Program-made: the position numbers and the translations under genes
Assembly (NCBI GenBank): GCA_039817415.1
Contig: JBCBVV010000001.1
Coordinates: forward strand, 248,001 to 312,000
DNA length: 64,000 nucleotides
From: JALEFZ01 sp039817415
GTDB taxonomy: Bacteria > Bacteroidota > Bacteroidia > J057
Reading direction: 5' to 3'
The notes under the pieces: model-generated
Databases searched by the model: none
Seen by the model: the letters and a program-made list of their open reading frames with translations, nothing else
Told to the model about the DNA's origin: nothing
Shown here: one piece after another, positions 17,628-26,775 of the stretch
Layout of the letters: every line of letters starts with the position of its first letter
How positions within the stretch are numbered: the first letter of the stretch is position 1

Positions 17628-17992
17628 GAAGACATCTCATTTACATGAAAAAACTACCCATGCAATGCTCATGGGTAGTTTTTTTATGGGTTGCTTTTCA
17701 CTTAACCCATGTTCCAAAAAGGTAGATATTTGCCTAGAATTGGTCAGGATTTCAACTGCCTAAAATAGCCAATTCCTAAAAATATTTCGTTTATCTATAA
17801 GGTTCTGGTTTTCAAAGCATATCAAACCATAAAGAATTTGATCCTTTATTCAGTATTATTTTTTCTCCACAAAAGCTTAGATGCATGAAATTTGGATTTT
17901 AGGTAGTATCTTAATCACTAATTATCCTTGTTTCATTGTATTCCACCATTTTAGAACACAAACATCTCCCCCAACTATTAACACATAACACA
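17628..17992. other. intergenic region, 365 bp
   Basis: It holds the terminator at 17652-17687 and then AT-rich sequence leading to the PKD protein start. No credible ORF. Confidence 0.5.
17652..17687 (+). terminator. strong terminator of the GSDH-like gene
   Basis: AACTACCCATG (17652-17662), loop of 7, CATGGGTAGTT (17670-17680), then a T run. Confidence 0.9.
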
Positions 17993-19945
17993 ATGATCCA
18001 ACCACACAAAGCTAATGCCATCGGCGGGCTCTTGCTCATGATCCTGATGATGGCTGTCCCCGCCTTATACGGGCAGCGAAGTAGCTTAAAGGACCCCAAA
18101 ACAGGCAAAACAATCTCCTACGATATTGCAGGTAAGGAATCTTTGGCCATTCCTGTAGGCTATGCAACCGCAACCAGGAGAGGACAAACCTGCGCAACTC
18201 CTGATGAGTCTATTTCCAATGCCATTATTGGCCAGGTATTCGGAGATCAGGCGCTATACAATGCCTGCAAGGATATCTTGAACAAATCCAGCAAGCGTTT
18301 CTATCCTGGAAAAAATTCAAAATGCGTCATTGGAAATGAAATGGTCTTCGGTGCAGGATACTATATGTTCTGTATTTACAAGAATTCAAAAGGCCAGTAT
18401 TCATTTAAGAAAACGAAAGATACCAAACTAAAGAATGAGGCCAATGGTCCCATCCTGCGCTACCAAGTTTTGGCCGATATCGAGGGGAATAACATTTACA
18501 TAGCCGAAAAACTCGGAGACAAAGTATCTGAAATCGTCCGTGTCAAGCCAGGTGTTAGCTGGATTGAGCCGATAGAGGAACTAGAACCCTACGAAAGACG
18601 AAATCCAGATGATGAAATTCCTTGTTTAGAGCCCACAGCCATCATCGGTGCCAGCACCCTTTCAGGACCAGCTCCTTTGGATGTGTCCTTTAGTGGAAAG
18701 GAATCCTTCGATGCAGACCAAAAAGGGAAATCTATTACCAAGTACACTTGGGATTTTGGAGATGGGCAAAAAGCTGAAGGCGTCGATGTGAATCATACCT
18801 TCGAGGATCCTCAATCATATACCGTAACCCTACAAGTTACAGACAACGAAAACAGACTTGACGATACAACCATTGTCATTACCGTTACGGGGGATGAAGA
18901 TGAAGGATACTTCCTTCCACCTACGGCAGTTATCAATACCAATACCGACGAAGGCTGCGCACCTCTGTACGTGAGCTTTGATGCAACCGGCTCTCAGGAC
19001 CAAGATGAAGGGGGAGCAAGCATTGAAAATTATAAGTGGACCCTTGATGGAGAGGTTTATGCTGAAGGAGCCACCGGATTTAAGACATTTACTCAACCTG
19101 GTTCCTTTGAATTGAAATTGATTGTCACCGACAACGAAGGTATGACCAGCCAGGCAACTCGCATCATCAAGGTGCTCGATCCAGAGGGGAACGATTGCAC
19201 CCCTATCCCACCTCCACCACCGCCAGTTCCAGCAGGTGATTGCTGCTGTAATGACACAGTCATTATCGTTCAACGCGATACCACCATCATCAACAACTTC
19301 CAGAACGACACAACCATTTACGTTTATCAGAACGGTCCAAACCCAGAGGAGAAGAAGCCCATTATGCTCTCAGGAGGTGTTGTATTCAAGCGTGTGAAGA
19401 GTCAGTTGACCGAATATGGAATTGGAGCAACAGGACAGATTCGCTACCAACACAAAAGCTGGGATAAGTACTCTGTGTTTGCAGATATTGGGGTGTTGCC
19501 TTTGCGTAAAGCAACTCCACTGGATGACAGACCTTTTAAATGGTCAGGCCTGAGAGACTCTATTGATGTGGCGACTGGACTTCCATTGAGCTGGCACAGA
19601 GGCACAGAACGCGGAACAGCTACCCTAGCCATTGGAGCAGAAAGGACGTTTTTTGATCTCTTCTTCCTTCAAATTATGGGAGGGGTACAGCGTACTTTCC
19701 AGCAAAAGGAAACCTCTAATTTTGACCTGAAGGACCCCTTTAATGAATTTGTTGGCTTCGACTTGGAAATATTTTACGGAGAAGCACGTTTAGGAATAAG
19801 ACACGAAAATCTGGAGATCTTCTTCGCCTATCAGTTGTTAGAGGAAAATAGGCCATTCGTCTTGATTCCTCCAAATGTTCAGGGTGGAACCTTCACCCCC
19901 AGAACGGACAAATCCTACAACGCAGGTATTCAGATTCTGTTCTAA
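17993..19945 (+). CDS. PKD-domain protein with Cys/Pro linker and C-terminal beta-barrel
   Basis: A 650-residue protein starting at ATG 17993; an in-frame upstream ATG at 17936 would put 19 extra residues before the signal peptide (GGLLLMILMMAVPALYGQ). Order: a unique N-terminal domain (about 30-215) with several Cys; PKD 1 (about 220-305, 'YTWDFGDGQK'); PKD-like 2 (about 310-405, 'CAPLYVSFDATGSQD'); a linker with PIPPPPPPVP, a CCC cluster and repeated D-T-T-I stretches (about 410-455); and a C-terminal region of about 190 residues with amphipathic strands ending in 'YNAGIQILF', a typical outer-membrane barrel end. It has no T9SS sorting domain. Probably an outer-membrane protein with an N-terminal passenger; role unknown. 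Confidence 0.8.
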   Translation: MIQPHKANAIGGLLLMILMMAVPALYGQRSSLKDPKTGKTISYDIAGKESLAIPVGYATATRRGQTCATPDESISNAIIGQVFGDQALYNACKDILNKSSKRFYPGKNSKCVIGNEMVFGAGYYMFCIYKNSKGQYSFKKTKDTKLKNEANGPILRYQVLADIEGNNIYIAEKLGDKVSEIVRVKPGVSWIEPIEELEPYERRNPDDEIPCLEPTAIIGASTLSGPAPLDVSFSGKESFDADQKGKSITKYTWDFGDGQKAEGVDVNHTFEDPQSYTVTLQVTDNENRLDDTTIVITVTGDEDEGYFLPPTAVINTNTDEGCAPLYVSFDATGSQDQDEGGASIENYKWTLDGEVYAEGATGFKTFTQPGSFELKLIVTDNEGMTSQATRIIKVLDPEGNDCTPIPPPPPPVPAGDCCCNDTVIIVQRDTTIINNFQNDTTIYVYQNGPNPEEKKPIMLSGGVVFKRVKSQLTEYGIGATGQIRYQHKSWDKYSVFADIGVLPLRKATPLDDRPFKWSGLRDSIDVATGLPLSWHRGTERGTATLAIGAERTFFDLFFLQIMGGVQRTFQQKETSNFDLKDPFNEFVGFDLEIFYGEARLGIRHENLEIFFAYQLLEENRPFVLIPPNVQGGTFTPRTDKSYNAGIQILF

Positions 19946-19981
19946 CACAACCAGATAAGAATTAAAGCCCCTCCTAACGTT

Positions 19982-20013
19982 GGGTCCTAGCCATTAGGTT
20001 AGGGCCCTTTTTT
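19982..20013 (+). terminator. terminator of the PKD-barrel gene
   Basis: GGGTCCTAGCC (19982-19992), loop ATTA, GGTTAGGGCCC (19997-20007), pairing with two G-T wobbles, then TTTTTT. Confidence 0.85.
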
Positions 20014-20109
20014 ATGGATCGAGATTAAATCTTATTTCCTCCTAACTTGATCCTTGCCAATACCTAAGTCTACATTTGGAAAGGATTTGATACTCGTAGC
20101 TTAGAAGCG

Positions 20110-21009
20110 TTAGGACTTGATTTCAAATTGAAAAATGTCTGGACGATGATAGTGCCCAATGGGGTCAAAGTCTAATTTGGCACGTATGATGTCTTCCAGA
20201 TCAATTTCTGCGGTCAGGCATCCTTTTTCTCCGTAGAGAGGTCCTGCCAAGATTTCCCCAAGTGGAGAAATGATGAGGCTTCCTCCGCGGCAGGACAAAT
20301 CTTCCTTCGAACCAACCATGTTCAAATACTCCTCAGGATAATCTTCTTGTTGTACACATTGGTTGGCAGCCAAGACAAAGCATCTTCCCTCTAGCGCAAT
20401 ATGTTGCATGGTAGCAGTCCATCCCTCCCTTGAGTCAGCCGTAGGTGCCAAATAGAGCTGAACGCCCTGCTGGTACATGACCATTCTAGCAAGAGGCATA
20501 TAGTTTTCCCAACAAATCAATCCCCCTATTCGTCCCCAATCAGAAGATACAGTGATCAAAGAATCGCCCCCAGCTTCTGCCCAAATCAGTCTTTCCGTTC
20601 CCGTTGGTTTTATTTTACGATGAACACCCACAAGGCCCTGCTTGGGTGAGATATACAGCATCGAACAAAAAAGACTTCCATGAAGGGAAGATCTTTCTGT
20701 TACCCCTATGACCAAAAATACACCTGAGACTCTCGCTATCCTTTCGAGCCTGATTTGATCATCGCTGCCAAGTTCGAAGCTTTCCTGCCAATATCTCAGG
20801 TAAAGCTCTCTTCCTTCAGCTGTCCTTCTTCCCACTTTGGCGCCGAAATCAGCTCCTCGTGGATAAGCTGGAATAAAGGATTCGGGAAACAACATAAGCT
20901 GAGTACCTTCCAAAGCATATTTCTTTACCAAAGCCTCAACTTTATCCAAGGTATTCGCCTTGTCGAATATGACAGGGACATCCTGTACGACAGCTACATG
21001 AACTTTCAT
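20110..21009 (-). CDS. nitrilase (carbon-nitrogen hydrolase branch 1)
   Basis: A 299-residue hydrolase with the full catalytic triad: Glu in 'MLFPESFIPAYPRG' (about 43), Lys in 'HRKIKPTGTERLIW' (about 132), and Cys in 'GGLICWENYMPLAR' (about 166). The 'CWENYMPL' form is that of true nitrilases, which turn nitriles into acids and ammonia, rather than amidases or N-carbamoylases. The length is a little short of the 310-370 usual, mainly at the C-terminus. Cytoplasmic, no signal. No nitrile-forming or aldoxime dehydratase gene is adjacent. The gene is followed on the same strand after 41 bp by nothing related; the TonB receptor gene lies upstream of it and may be co-transcribed. Confidence 0.9.
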   Translation of the reverse strand: MKVHVAVVQDVPVIFDKANTLDKVEALVKKYALEGTQLMLFPESFIPAYPRGADFGAKVGRRTAEGRELYLRYWQESFELGSDDQIRLERIARVSGVFLVIGVTERSSLHGSLFCSMLYISPKQGLVGVHRKIKPTGTERLIWAEAGGDSLITVSSDWGRIGGLICWENYMPLARMVMYQQGVQLYLAPTADSREGWTATMQHIALEGRCFVLAANQCVQQEDYPEEYLNMVGSKEDLSCRGGSLIISPLGEILAGPLYGEKGCLTAEIDLEDIIRAKLDFDPIGHYHRPDIFQFEIKS

Positions 21010-21050
21010 TCAAGAAAGATAGAGAAATGAATAGGTAGGAGAAATTCGAC

Positions 21051-23495
21051 TTACATACCGAAGTCTTCTCGTCGTCCCCCTGATGGTCTGCCCCCTCTTC
21101 CATCGCGACCACGTTTTTTATCCTGGTTCAGCAAGTAATTGAAGGAAACTGTGAACTGGCGGAGTCTTCTCTGGTAAAGAAGGGTTCGTGTAAATTCAGG
21201 ACCGATGATGTCTCTTCTGTATTTACGAGAATTAAACACGTCTCGAACGCTGAAATTCAGAGTTCCCTTTCCACTAAGGACCTCAATGGTATATCCCAAA
21301 TCAAGTGAGTAGACGGCCCTGCTCCTGCCCTGTGGATTGACTCTTGGTCCACGATAATTGAAAGTAGCCTGGAAGTTCCCAGCATCCTTAAAGATCCATC
21401 TTGAATTGACTCGACCATTTAAGTTAGTTGCGTCTGCGAAGAATAAGCTATCCTGATAAACGCCTTCTGTAATCGCCCTAGAAAAATTGGCATTGGCACT
21501 AATTTTCCACCATTTCGCCAAGTCGCGAGAGATAGATGCTTCCACTCCATAGGCATTTTGTGTGCTTAGGTTAATGGGGAAAAGCCTGAATCTATCGCCT
21601 TCGAAAAGCGTTACACGCTCAATCACATTGGTGCGGTATCTGTAGTAAATACTTGCCAAGATGGAACCCTTCTTTTGGTAATTGAGAATACCCGCTTCAA
21701 AGGATTGCGTAAATTCTGGGTCTAGGTCAGGGTTCCCTTCGTAGGTATTCCGCGCATCCGCAAAGTTGTTAAATGGCTGCAAGGACCTCGAACTTGGTCT
21801 TGAAATCCTGCGGCTGTAACTGAATTGCATGGTCGTAGATGGCTTCAGCTTGTAGGAGAAACTAGCCGAAGGGAAGAGATTGGTATAATTTCGTGGATTT
21901 CTGATGCTGTCGATCCTAGACTCCGTAACAATATCAGTGTGTTCCAGTCGGAGTCCCAATTGATAAGAAAACTTCTTCCTTTCTTGGTTAACAATGGCAT
22001 AGGCTGCATAAATCCCTTCCAGATAGATAAATCTGTTGAAAAATCTCTCGTCAGGCACCCATTCCCCATCTACGAAACTCTCTACCTTATAGTCATTATC
22101 GAAGGTTCTATAAGAAGCTCTCGTTCCTGTTTCAAACTTCATTTTTCTCCCGAAAGGGTGAACATAATCAGACTGAAAGAAAATGGTCTGCCGATCTTCC
22201 TGGTTCCTAATTCTCTGCTCAGCAGGGTCATCTCCCCCACCCTCTAAGAGTACTTGATTGACCTCTGAATTTTCCTGATCATCTGTTCGATCCAGGTTTA
22301 AATCAATGGTCCATTTCCTTCCTTTTTGATCAAAGGTTTTGGTATAGTTCGCTTCTAGCCCAATCGTATTTTGCTGTTCAGTTTCCGTGGTGAGCCTTTC
22401 GGTAACAGAGGTCAAGACCTCATTCTCATCAAAGTCAGAGTAGGTCAATCGGGTGGTGTTATTGCCTGACCTAAAACGCGCATTTCCCGCCAGACTAAGG
22501 GTATTCTTATCGTTGAAGAAGTATTCCGAACCAAAACGAATATTGGGTGTCCAACCCGCACGGAAGAATGTTCTATCTGTGATGGAAGAATAAGCTGTAT
22601 CTTCCTCTACATTGTTTTGGGTAAAAAAGGCCAGTCCAGGCGAATTTCGATAACTCGCTCCCACATTGGTGAAGAAATTAAACTTATTCCTTCTTAGGTT
22701 AATATTAGCTGAGGCCGAAAAATTCTCCGGATATCCTCCAGAAATGGAAAAAGATCCATTTAGACCTTTTTTTCGATCCTTCCTCAAGACGATGTTAATG
22801 ATTCCTACTTCACCTTCTGCATCATATTTGGCAGAGGGATTGGTGATGACTTCAATTTTCTCGATCAAATCTCCTTGTAGTAGCCTTAGTGCTTCTGGCC
22901 CACCTGAGATAAGCCCGGAAGGCTTGCCGTCTACCAATAACCTTACATTCTGGCTTCCACGGAGGCTGACATTTCCTTCTCCATCTACTTCAACTGAGGG
23001 TAGATTTTGGAGCAATTCATCTGCTGTACTGCCTACCGCTGTTACGTCCTTAGAAACGTTGTAGACCCGCTTGTCCAGCTTGAATTCTACTTGGGATTTT
23101 TCTGCGGTAATCTCTACCTCATCTATTTCTACAGCTGCCTTGGTCATGAGGATTTTCCCCAGATCCAATCTTCTCAACCCTTTGGCGACCTGTATATCAC
23201 CTACGATCAAGCTTTCGTAGCCTAGATAGGTAACCGCCAGATAATACTCGCCAGTTTCTGTTTTGATGCTGAATTCCCCTACTTTATTGGTTAGCCCTCC
23301 TCCGACCAAGCTACTGTCTGTGGCTTGGTGAACTTGAACGGAAGCGAAAGAAAGACCTTCCTTGGTCTCAGCATCAATGATCTTCCCCGTCAAGATGATC
23401 TCTCTTTCCTCCATCCTTTCCTTTGGTTGAGCATGGAGGAAGGTGGGAAGGAGTAACAAAGGGCTAATTAAAAGAAGTAAGAATAGCTGTTTCAT
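21051..23495 (-). CDS. TonB-dependent receptor-like outer-membrane beta-barrel protein
   Basis: An 814-residue outer-membrane protein. Signal peptide (LFLLLLISPLLLLPTFLHAQ), a CarboxypepD_reg-like domain (about 30-110, 'GKIIDAETKEGLSFASVQVH'), a TonB plug ('LLQNLPSVEVDGEGNVSLRG', 'LVDGKPSG', about 130-230), and a large barrel of the outer-membrane beta-barrel type 3 family. The C-terminus carries an Arg/Gly-rich tail (RGRDGRGGRPSGGRREDFGM) rather than ending on an aromatic strand, a feature common in this family. ATG 23495 gives a clean signal; the frame is open 32 codons further upstream. Expected to import a ligand with TonB energy; ligand unknown. The nitrilase gene begins 41 bp downstream. 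Confidence 0.9.
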   Translation of the reverse strand: MKQLFLLLLISPLLLLPTFLHAQPKERMEEREIILTGKIIDAETKEGLSFASVQVHQATDSSLVGGGLTNKVGEFSIKTETGEYYLAVTYLGYESLIVGDIQVAKGLRRLDLGKILMTKAAVEIDEVEITAEKSQVEFKLDKRVYNVSKDVTAVGSTADELLQNLPSVEVDGEGNVSLRGSQNVRLLVDGKPSGLISGGPEALRLLQGDLIEKIEVITNPSAKYDAEGEVGIINIVLRKDRKKGLNGSFSISGGYPENFSASANINLRRNKFNFFTNVGASYRNSPGLAFFTQNNVEEDTAYSSITDRTFFRAGWTPNIRFGSEYFFNDKNTLSLAGNARFRSGNNTTRLTYSDFDENEVLTSVTERLTTETEQQNTIGLEANYTKTFDQKGRKWTIDLNLDRTDDQENSEVNQVLLEGGGDDPAEQRIRNQEDRQTIFFQSDYVHPFGRKMKFETGTRASYRTFDNDYKVESFVDGEWVPDERFFNRFIYLEGIYAAYAIVNQERKKFSYQLGLRLEHTDIVTESRIDSIRNPRNYTNLFPSASFSYKLKPSTTMQFSYSRRISRPSSRSLQPFNNFADARNTYEGNPDLDPEFTQSFEAGILNYQKKGSILASIYYRYRTNVIERVTLFEGDRFRLFPINLSTQNAYGVEASISRDLAKWWKISANANFSRAITEGVYQDSLFFADATNLNGRVNSRWIFKDAGNFQATFNYRGPRVNPQGRSRAVYSLDLGYTIEVLSGKGTLNFSVRDVFNSRKYRRDIIGPEFTRTLLYQRRLRQFTVSFNYLLNQDKKRGRDGRGGRPSGGRREDFGM

Positions 23496-23802
23496 AGCAT
23501 AAGAATCAGTGGGCAGCCAATAAACAAATGGTATGGGATGCTTAACGAAGTTTCTTCCAAATTGATTTAAACGAATGGGCCTATATATCAAAATTTATAT
23601 TCTGTTTATACCAACGCCCTTAAATCATCTGCAAAATTCTACTTTTTCCTAAATGATTTGGTCGCCTAAATGATTCACTCCTCGAAATCGGGTATTCATT
23701 CCCCTTCCCCATTTATTCGCTCTAGGTGACTGCATCGCTTTGTCAAAGAATGGAGTACTTAGAAGTGTAGTACAGAAAACCTTTACACCAAAACCCTATA
23801 AA
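23496..23802. other. intergenic region between divergent genes, 307 bp
   Basis: It separates the TonB receptor (minus) from the DUF2807 lipoprotein (plus). No credible ORF and no clear promoter box chosen. Confidence 0.4.
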
Positions 23803-24606
23803 ATGAAAAAGTCAGTTATTCAACTTCTTTTTGTCGCATCCATCTTCATTTCTCTTATCAGCACAGGATGTGATACTGACGGAATTTGCCGTCGAGGAAA
23901 TGGCGCGATCCTAACCGATACCCTAAGTCTCTCCCCTTTTACGTCTATTGATCTGGTACAGGCTGCATCTGTACATGTGAAGCAAGGAACTACTCAGGAG
24001 ATCATTGTAGAAGCAGACGAAAATGTACTAGAAGCCTTAAAAATTGAGGTTATCAATGATGAGTTGGTGATTGATGTAGAAGGATGTTGGTTCAACTATG
24101 ACATGGATGTCTATGTCACTATTCCTACCACCCAGCCTCAGAAAAGCTTTGTCGTATCAGGTTCAGGAGAGATTGAAGTTGAAGACAGCCTTGTACTTGA
24201 CACAGATTTTCAGGCAATTATTTCTGGTTCAGGTGAAATCAAGCTTACGGCTGCTACTCCCATCAGCTTTGCTGACCTAAGAATTTCTGGATCTGGTAAC
24301 CTAATCCTAGATATTGAAACCGATTCTACAGAAAGTAAAGTATCCGGTAGCGGTGAGCTACAATTAGAAGGAAAAACCATCACACATAATTCCAAAATAT
24401 CAGGTTCTGGCGACATTTACGCTTTTGACTTCGCCACTGAAAATACGAGTGTTAATGTAGGAGGATCTGGAGACGCAGAAGTGCGTGTAGAAGGAGGAAC
24501 CCTTGATGTAAAAATCACAGGTTCTGGAAACGTATCCTACAAAGGAACACCAGGATCAGTTAACTCCAACGTTACTGGATCAGGAAAATTGACCGATGCG
24601 AACTAA
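23803..24606 (+). CDS. DUF2807 (head GIN) lipoprotein
   Basis: A 267-residue lipoprotein: signal with lipobox STGC (Cys about residue 23), then a DUF2807 beta-helix domain. It starts 'RRGNGAILTDTLSLSPFTSIDLVQA', then shows eight copies of a short motif (S/G/T)GSG followed by an acidic or polar residue, spaced roughly 17-25 residues, each likely one turn of a right-handed beta-helix. ATG 23803 is chosen because the signal begins there; an in-frame start 63 bp upstream exists. DUF2807 proteins are envelope proteins of unknown role, widespread in Bacteroidota. It ends near a strong hairpin at 24641. Confidence 0.88.
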   Translation: MKKSVIQLLFVASIFISLISTGCDTDGICRRGNGAILTDTLSLSPFTSIDLVQAASVHVKQGTTQEIIVEADENVLEALKIEVINDELVIDVEGCWFNYDMDVYVTIPTTQPQKSFVVSGSGEIEVEDSLVLDTDFQAIISGSGEIKLTAATPISFADLRISGSGNLILDIETDSTESKVSGSGELQLEGKTITHNSKISGSGDIYAFDFATENTSVNVGGSGDAEVRVEGGTLDVKITGSGNVSYKGTPGSVNSNVTGSGKLTDAN

Positions 24607-24640
24607 GGTTCTTTAGGGCCTTAACAAACACAGTGAATGT

Positions 24641-24668
24641 GAAAAGGAGGGCACTTGCCCTCCTTTTC
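24641..24668. terminator. hairpin between convergent genes
   Basis: GAAAAGGAGGGC (24641-24652), loop ACTT, GCCCTCCTTTTC (24657-24668): a perfect 12-bp stem. The T run is inside the stem; it probably works as a terminator for the DUF2807 gene and possibly the convergent yceI-like gene. Confidence 0.65.
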
Positions 24669-24692
24669 ATGTATATAATCTGTTGATGTCGA

Positions 24693-25274
24693 TTATTGCT
24701 TCACCAACTGAATGTTGATGTCAAGCTCTACCTCTTTGCTCACAACAAGGTTTCCAGCTTCAGTGGCGGCATCCCACTTCAATCCGTAGTCAAAGCGATC
24801 CAGTTCACCTGTGATTTTGAACCCTGCTCTTGTTTTCCCATAAGCACCTACAACCGTACCTGTGTATTTGGTATCAAGGGTAACTTCTTTGGTAACTCCC
24901 TTCATGGTCAGGTCGCCTACCAACTTGTATTTGTTTCCTTCTACTTTGGTCAAGGATTTCCCTTTGAAAGTAATAGAAGGAAATTTCTCTGCATCAAAAA
25001 AGTCTCCACTCTTCAAGTGCCCATCACGTTGTCCGTTGCCCGTGCTGATAGAGGCTACATCAATTTTGAAGTCGATAGATGCATCAGAAAAGTCATCTTT
25101 GCTCGTAACCAACTTTCCGTCATACTTCCCAAAAGTTCCGTTTACCTCAGTGATTACAAGGTGAACAATGCTAAAACCCACAGTAGAATGAGAACCATCA
25201 ATCGCCCAGGTGCTTTGCGCGTATGAAGATAAGCCCATCACAAGGGCTGCTAGAATAAGTGCAATCTTTTTCAT
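24693..25274 (-). CDS. YceI-family periplasmic protein
   Basis: A 193-residue protein with signal peptide (LILAALVMGLSSYAQ). Mature YceI lipocalin-like fold: 'WAIDGSHSTVGFSIVHLVITEVNGTFGKYDG', 'KSGDFFDAEKFPSITFKGKSL', 'GDLTMKGVTKEVTLDTKYTG' and 'DRFDYGLKWDAATEAGNLVVSKEVELDINIQLVKQ'. YceI proteins bind long isoprenoids or amphiphiles in the periplasm and are often stress- or pH-induced. The length is typical. It is transcribed divergently from serA, with 275 bp between the starts. Confidence 0.93.
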   Translation of the reverse strand: MKKIALILAALVMGLSSYAQSTWAIDGSHSTVGFSIVHLVITEVNGTFGKYDGKLVTSKDDFSDASIDFKIDVASISTGNGQRDGHLKSGDFFDAEKFPSITFKGKSLTKVEGNKYKLVGDLTMKGVTKEVTLDTKYTGTVVGAYGKTRAGFKITGELDRFDYGLKWDAATEAGNLVVSKEVELDINIQLVKQ

Positions 25275-25478
25275 GTATCAGATTTTATTTAGTTGATGAA
25301 TGTTGTCTGCACTCAATAACGATGTTTAGACATCAATGTTCAAACAATGTGGGATATTTTTGTTAAAAAAGTCAGTAAGTAGACTTATTTCAATTCTTTC
25401 AGAATCGAGATAATCATATGAATGGGGTGATTTATTGTAGTGTTTACAATAAATGAGTTATTCTTTTAACAAATTTGT

Positions 25479-25530
25479 TAGATTTGCGTTCCAAAAAATA
25501 CTCGGCATGCTAATAGTCGCCGTATATTTG
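25479..25530 (+). promoter_or_regulatory. candidate serA promoter boxes (Bacteroidota -7 type)
   Basis: TAGATTTG at 25479-25486 and TATATTTG at 25523-25530 both match the TAnnTTTG -7 consensus of the primary sigma factor in this phylum. Neither has a clear TTG at the -33 position. The upstream one leaves about a 60-nt leader and seems the better choice. Confidence 0.45.
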
Positions 25531-25549
25531 ATGATACAATTCCGATTTC

Positions 25550-26773
25550 ATGACACTTTCTTATCCCAAACATAAAATCAAGGTTTTACTTCTTGAAAAT
25601 GTCCATTCCAATGCCGAAAGACTTTTTAGAGAAGAGGGTTATCAGGTAGAAATCATTGGAAGAGCCCTATCTGAGGATGAACTCATCGAGAAGATAAAGG
25701 GTGTCAGTATCATTGGTATTCGTTCAAAAACTCAAATCACTGCGAGGGTACTGGAACATGCCAATAGGTTGCTGGTCATAGGTGCATTTTGTATCGGCAC
25801 AAATCAAATAGATTTAGAAGCAGCTGCTCAAAACGGCACCGTCGTATTCAATGCCCCTTACAGCAACACAAGATCTGTCGTTGAATTGGCCATTGGTGAG
25901 ATCATCATGCTGATGCGCCGAATCCCCGTAATGAATGCAGGCATGCACCAAGGAAGATGGAATAAGTCTGCCAAGGACAGCTATGAAGTTCGTGGAAAAT
26001 CTTTGGGCATCATCGGTTATGGGAATATAGGTGCTCAACTTTCGGTTTTGGCGGAATCTATGGGCATGAAAGTCTATTACTATGACTTGATAGAAAAGCT
26101 GGCTTTAGGAAATGCTGTCAAAGTAGACAATCTGGAGGAGATGCTGGGCATGGTTGATATCGTTACCCTTCACGTGGATGGTCGTCCTGAGAACCAGGAT
26201 ATTTTTGGAGACAAAGAAATGTCTGCCATGAAACCAGGCGCCATCCTCCTTAACCTTGCAAGAGGGAAAGTGGTGGATATTGCAGCTCTGGTCAAGCATC
26301 TCAAAAGTGGGCATATTCGTGGAACTGCCATAGACGTTTACCCTGCTGAACCCAAGAGCAATACCGAGCCGTTTGTCTCAGAATTGCTGGGATTAGACAA
26401 TGTCATTCTAACTCCACACATCGGAGGTAGCACACAGGAAGCTCAGGAAAATATTGGAACCTATGTCCCCTCCAGAGTCATTGACTATATCAACACAGGA
26501 AATACTTTTGGGAGTGTCAATTTCCCCACTGTTCAGCTACCAGCTCAAGGGCAAAAGCACCGTTTGCTGCATGTACACAAGAATGTGCCTGGCGTTATGA
26601 GCCAAATCACCCAAATTTTAGCCAAGCACCACATCAATATTTCTGGTCAATACTTAAAGACCACAGAAGATACTGGATATGTGATCATTGATATTGATAG
26701 AGCCTATGATGAGGCCGTTTTGGCTGACCTCAAAGGAATGGACCATACCATCCGATTCCGCGTCTTGTATTAG
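25550..26773 (+). CDS. serA: D-3-phosphoglycerate dehydrogenase
   Basis: A 407-residue enzyme that oxidises 3-phosphoglycerate to 3-phosphohydroxypyruvate, the first step of serine synthesis. Rossmann motif 'GIIGYGNIGAQLSVLA' (about 150), catalytic Arg in 'LNLARGKVVD', Glu in 'VYPAEP', His in 'LTPHIGGSTQEAQENIG', and a C-terminal ACT domain (about 335-407, 'HKNVPGVMSQITQILAKHHINISGQ') that in the E. coli enzyme gives feedback inhibition by serine. The length matches the E. coli-type SerA. It is read alone and its stop is only 2 bp from the convergent ruvB stop, with no terminator visible between them. Confidence 0.96.
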   Translation: MTLSYPKHKIKVLLLENVHSNAERLFREEGYQVEIIGRALSEDELIEKIKGVSIIGIRSKTQITARVLEHANRLLVIGAFCIGTNQIDLEAAAQNGTVVFNAPYSNTRSVVELAIGEIIMLMRRIPVMNAGMHQGRWNKSAKDSYEVRGKSLGIIGYGNIGAQLSVLAESMGMKVYYYDLIEKLALGNAVKVDNLEEMLGMVDIVTLHVDGRPENQDIFGDKEMSAMKPGAILLNLARGKVVDIAALVKHLKSGHIRGTAIDVYPAEPKSNTEPFVSELLGLDNVILTPHIGGSTQEAQENIGTYVPSRVIDYINTGNTFGSVNFPTVQLPAQGQKHRLLHVHKNVPGVMSQITQILAKHHINISGQYLKTTEDTGYVIIDIDRAYDEAVLADLKGMDHTIRFRVLY

Positions 26774-26775
26774 GA

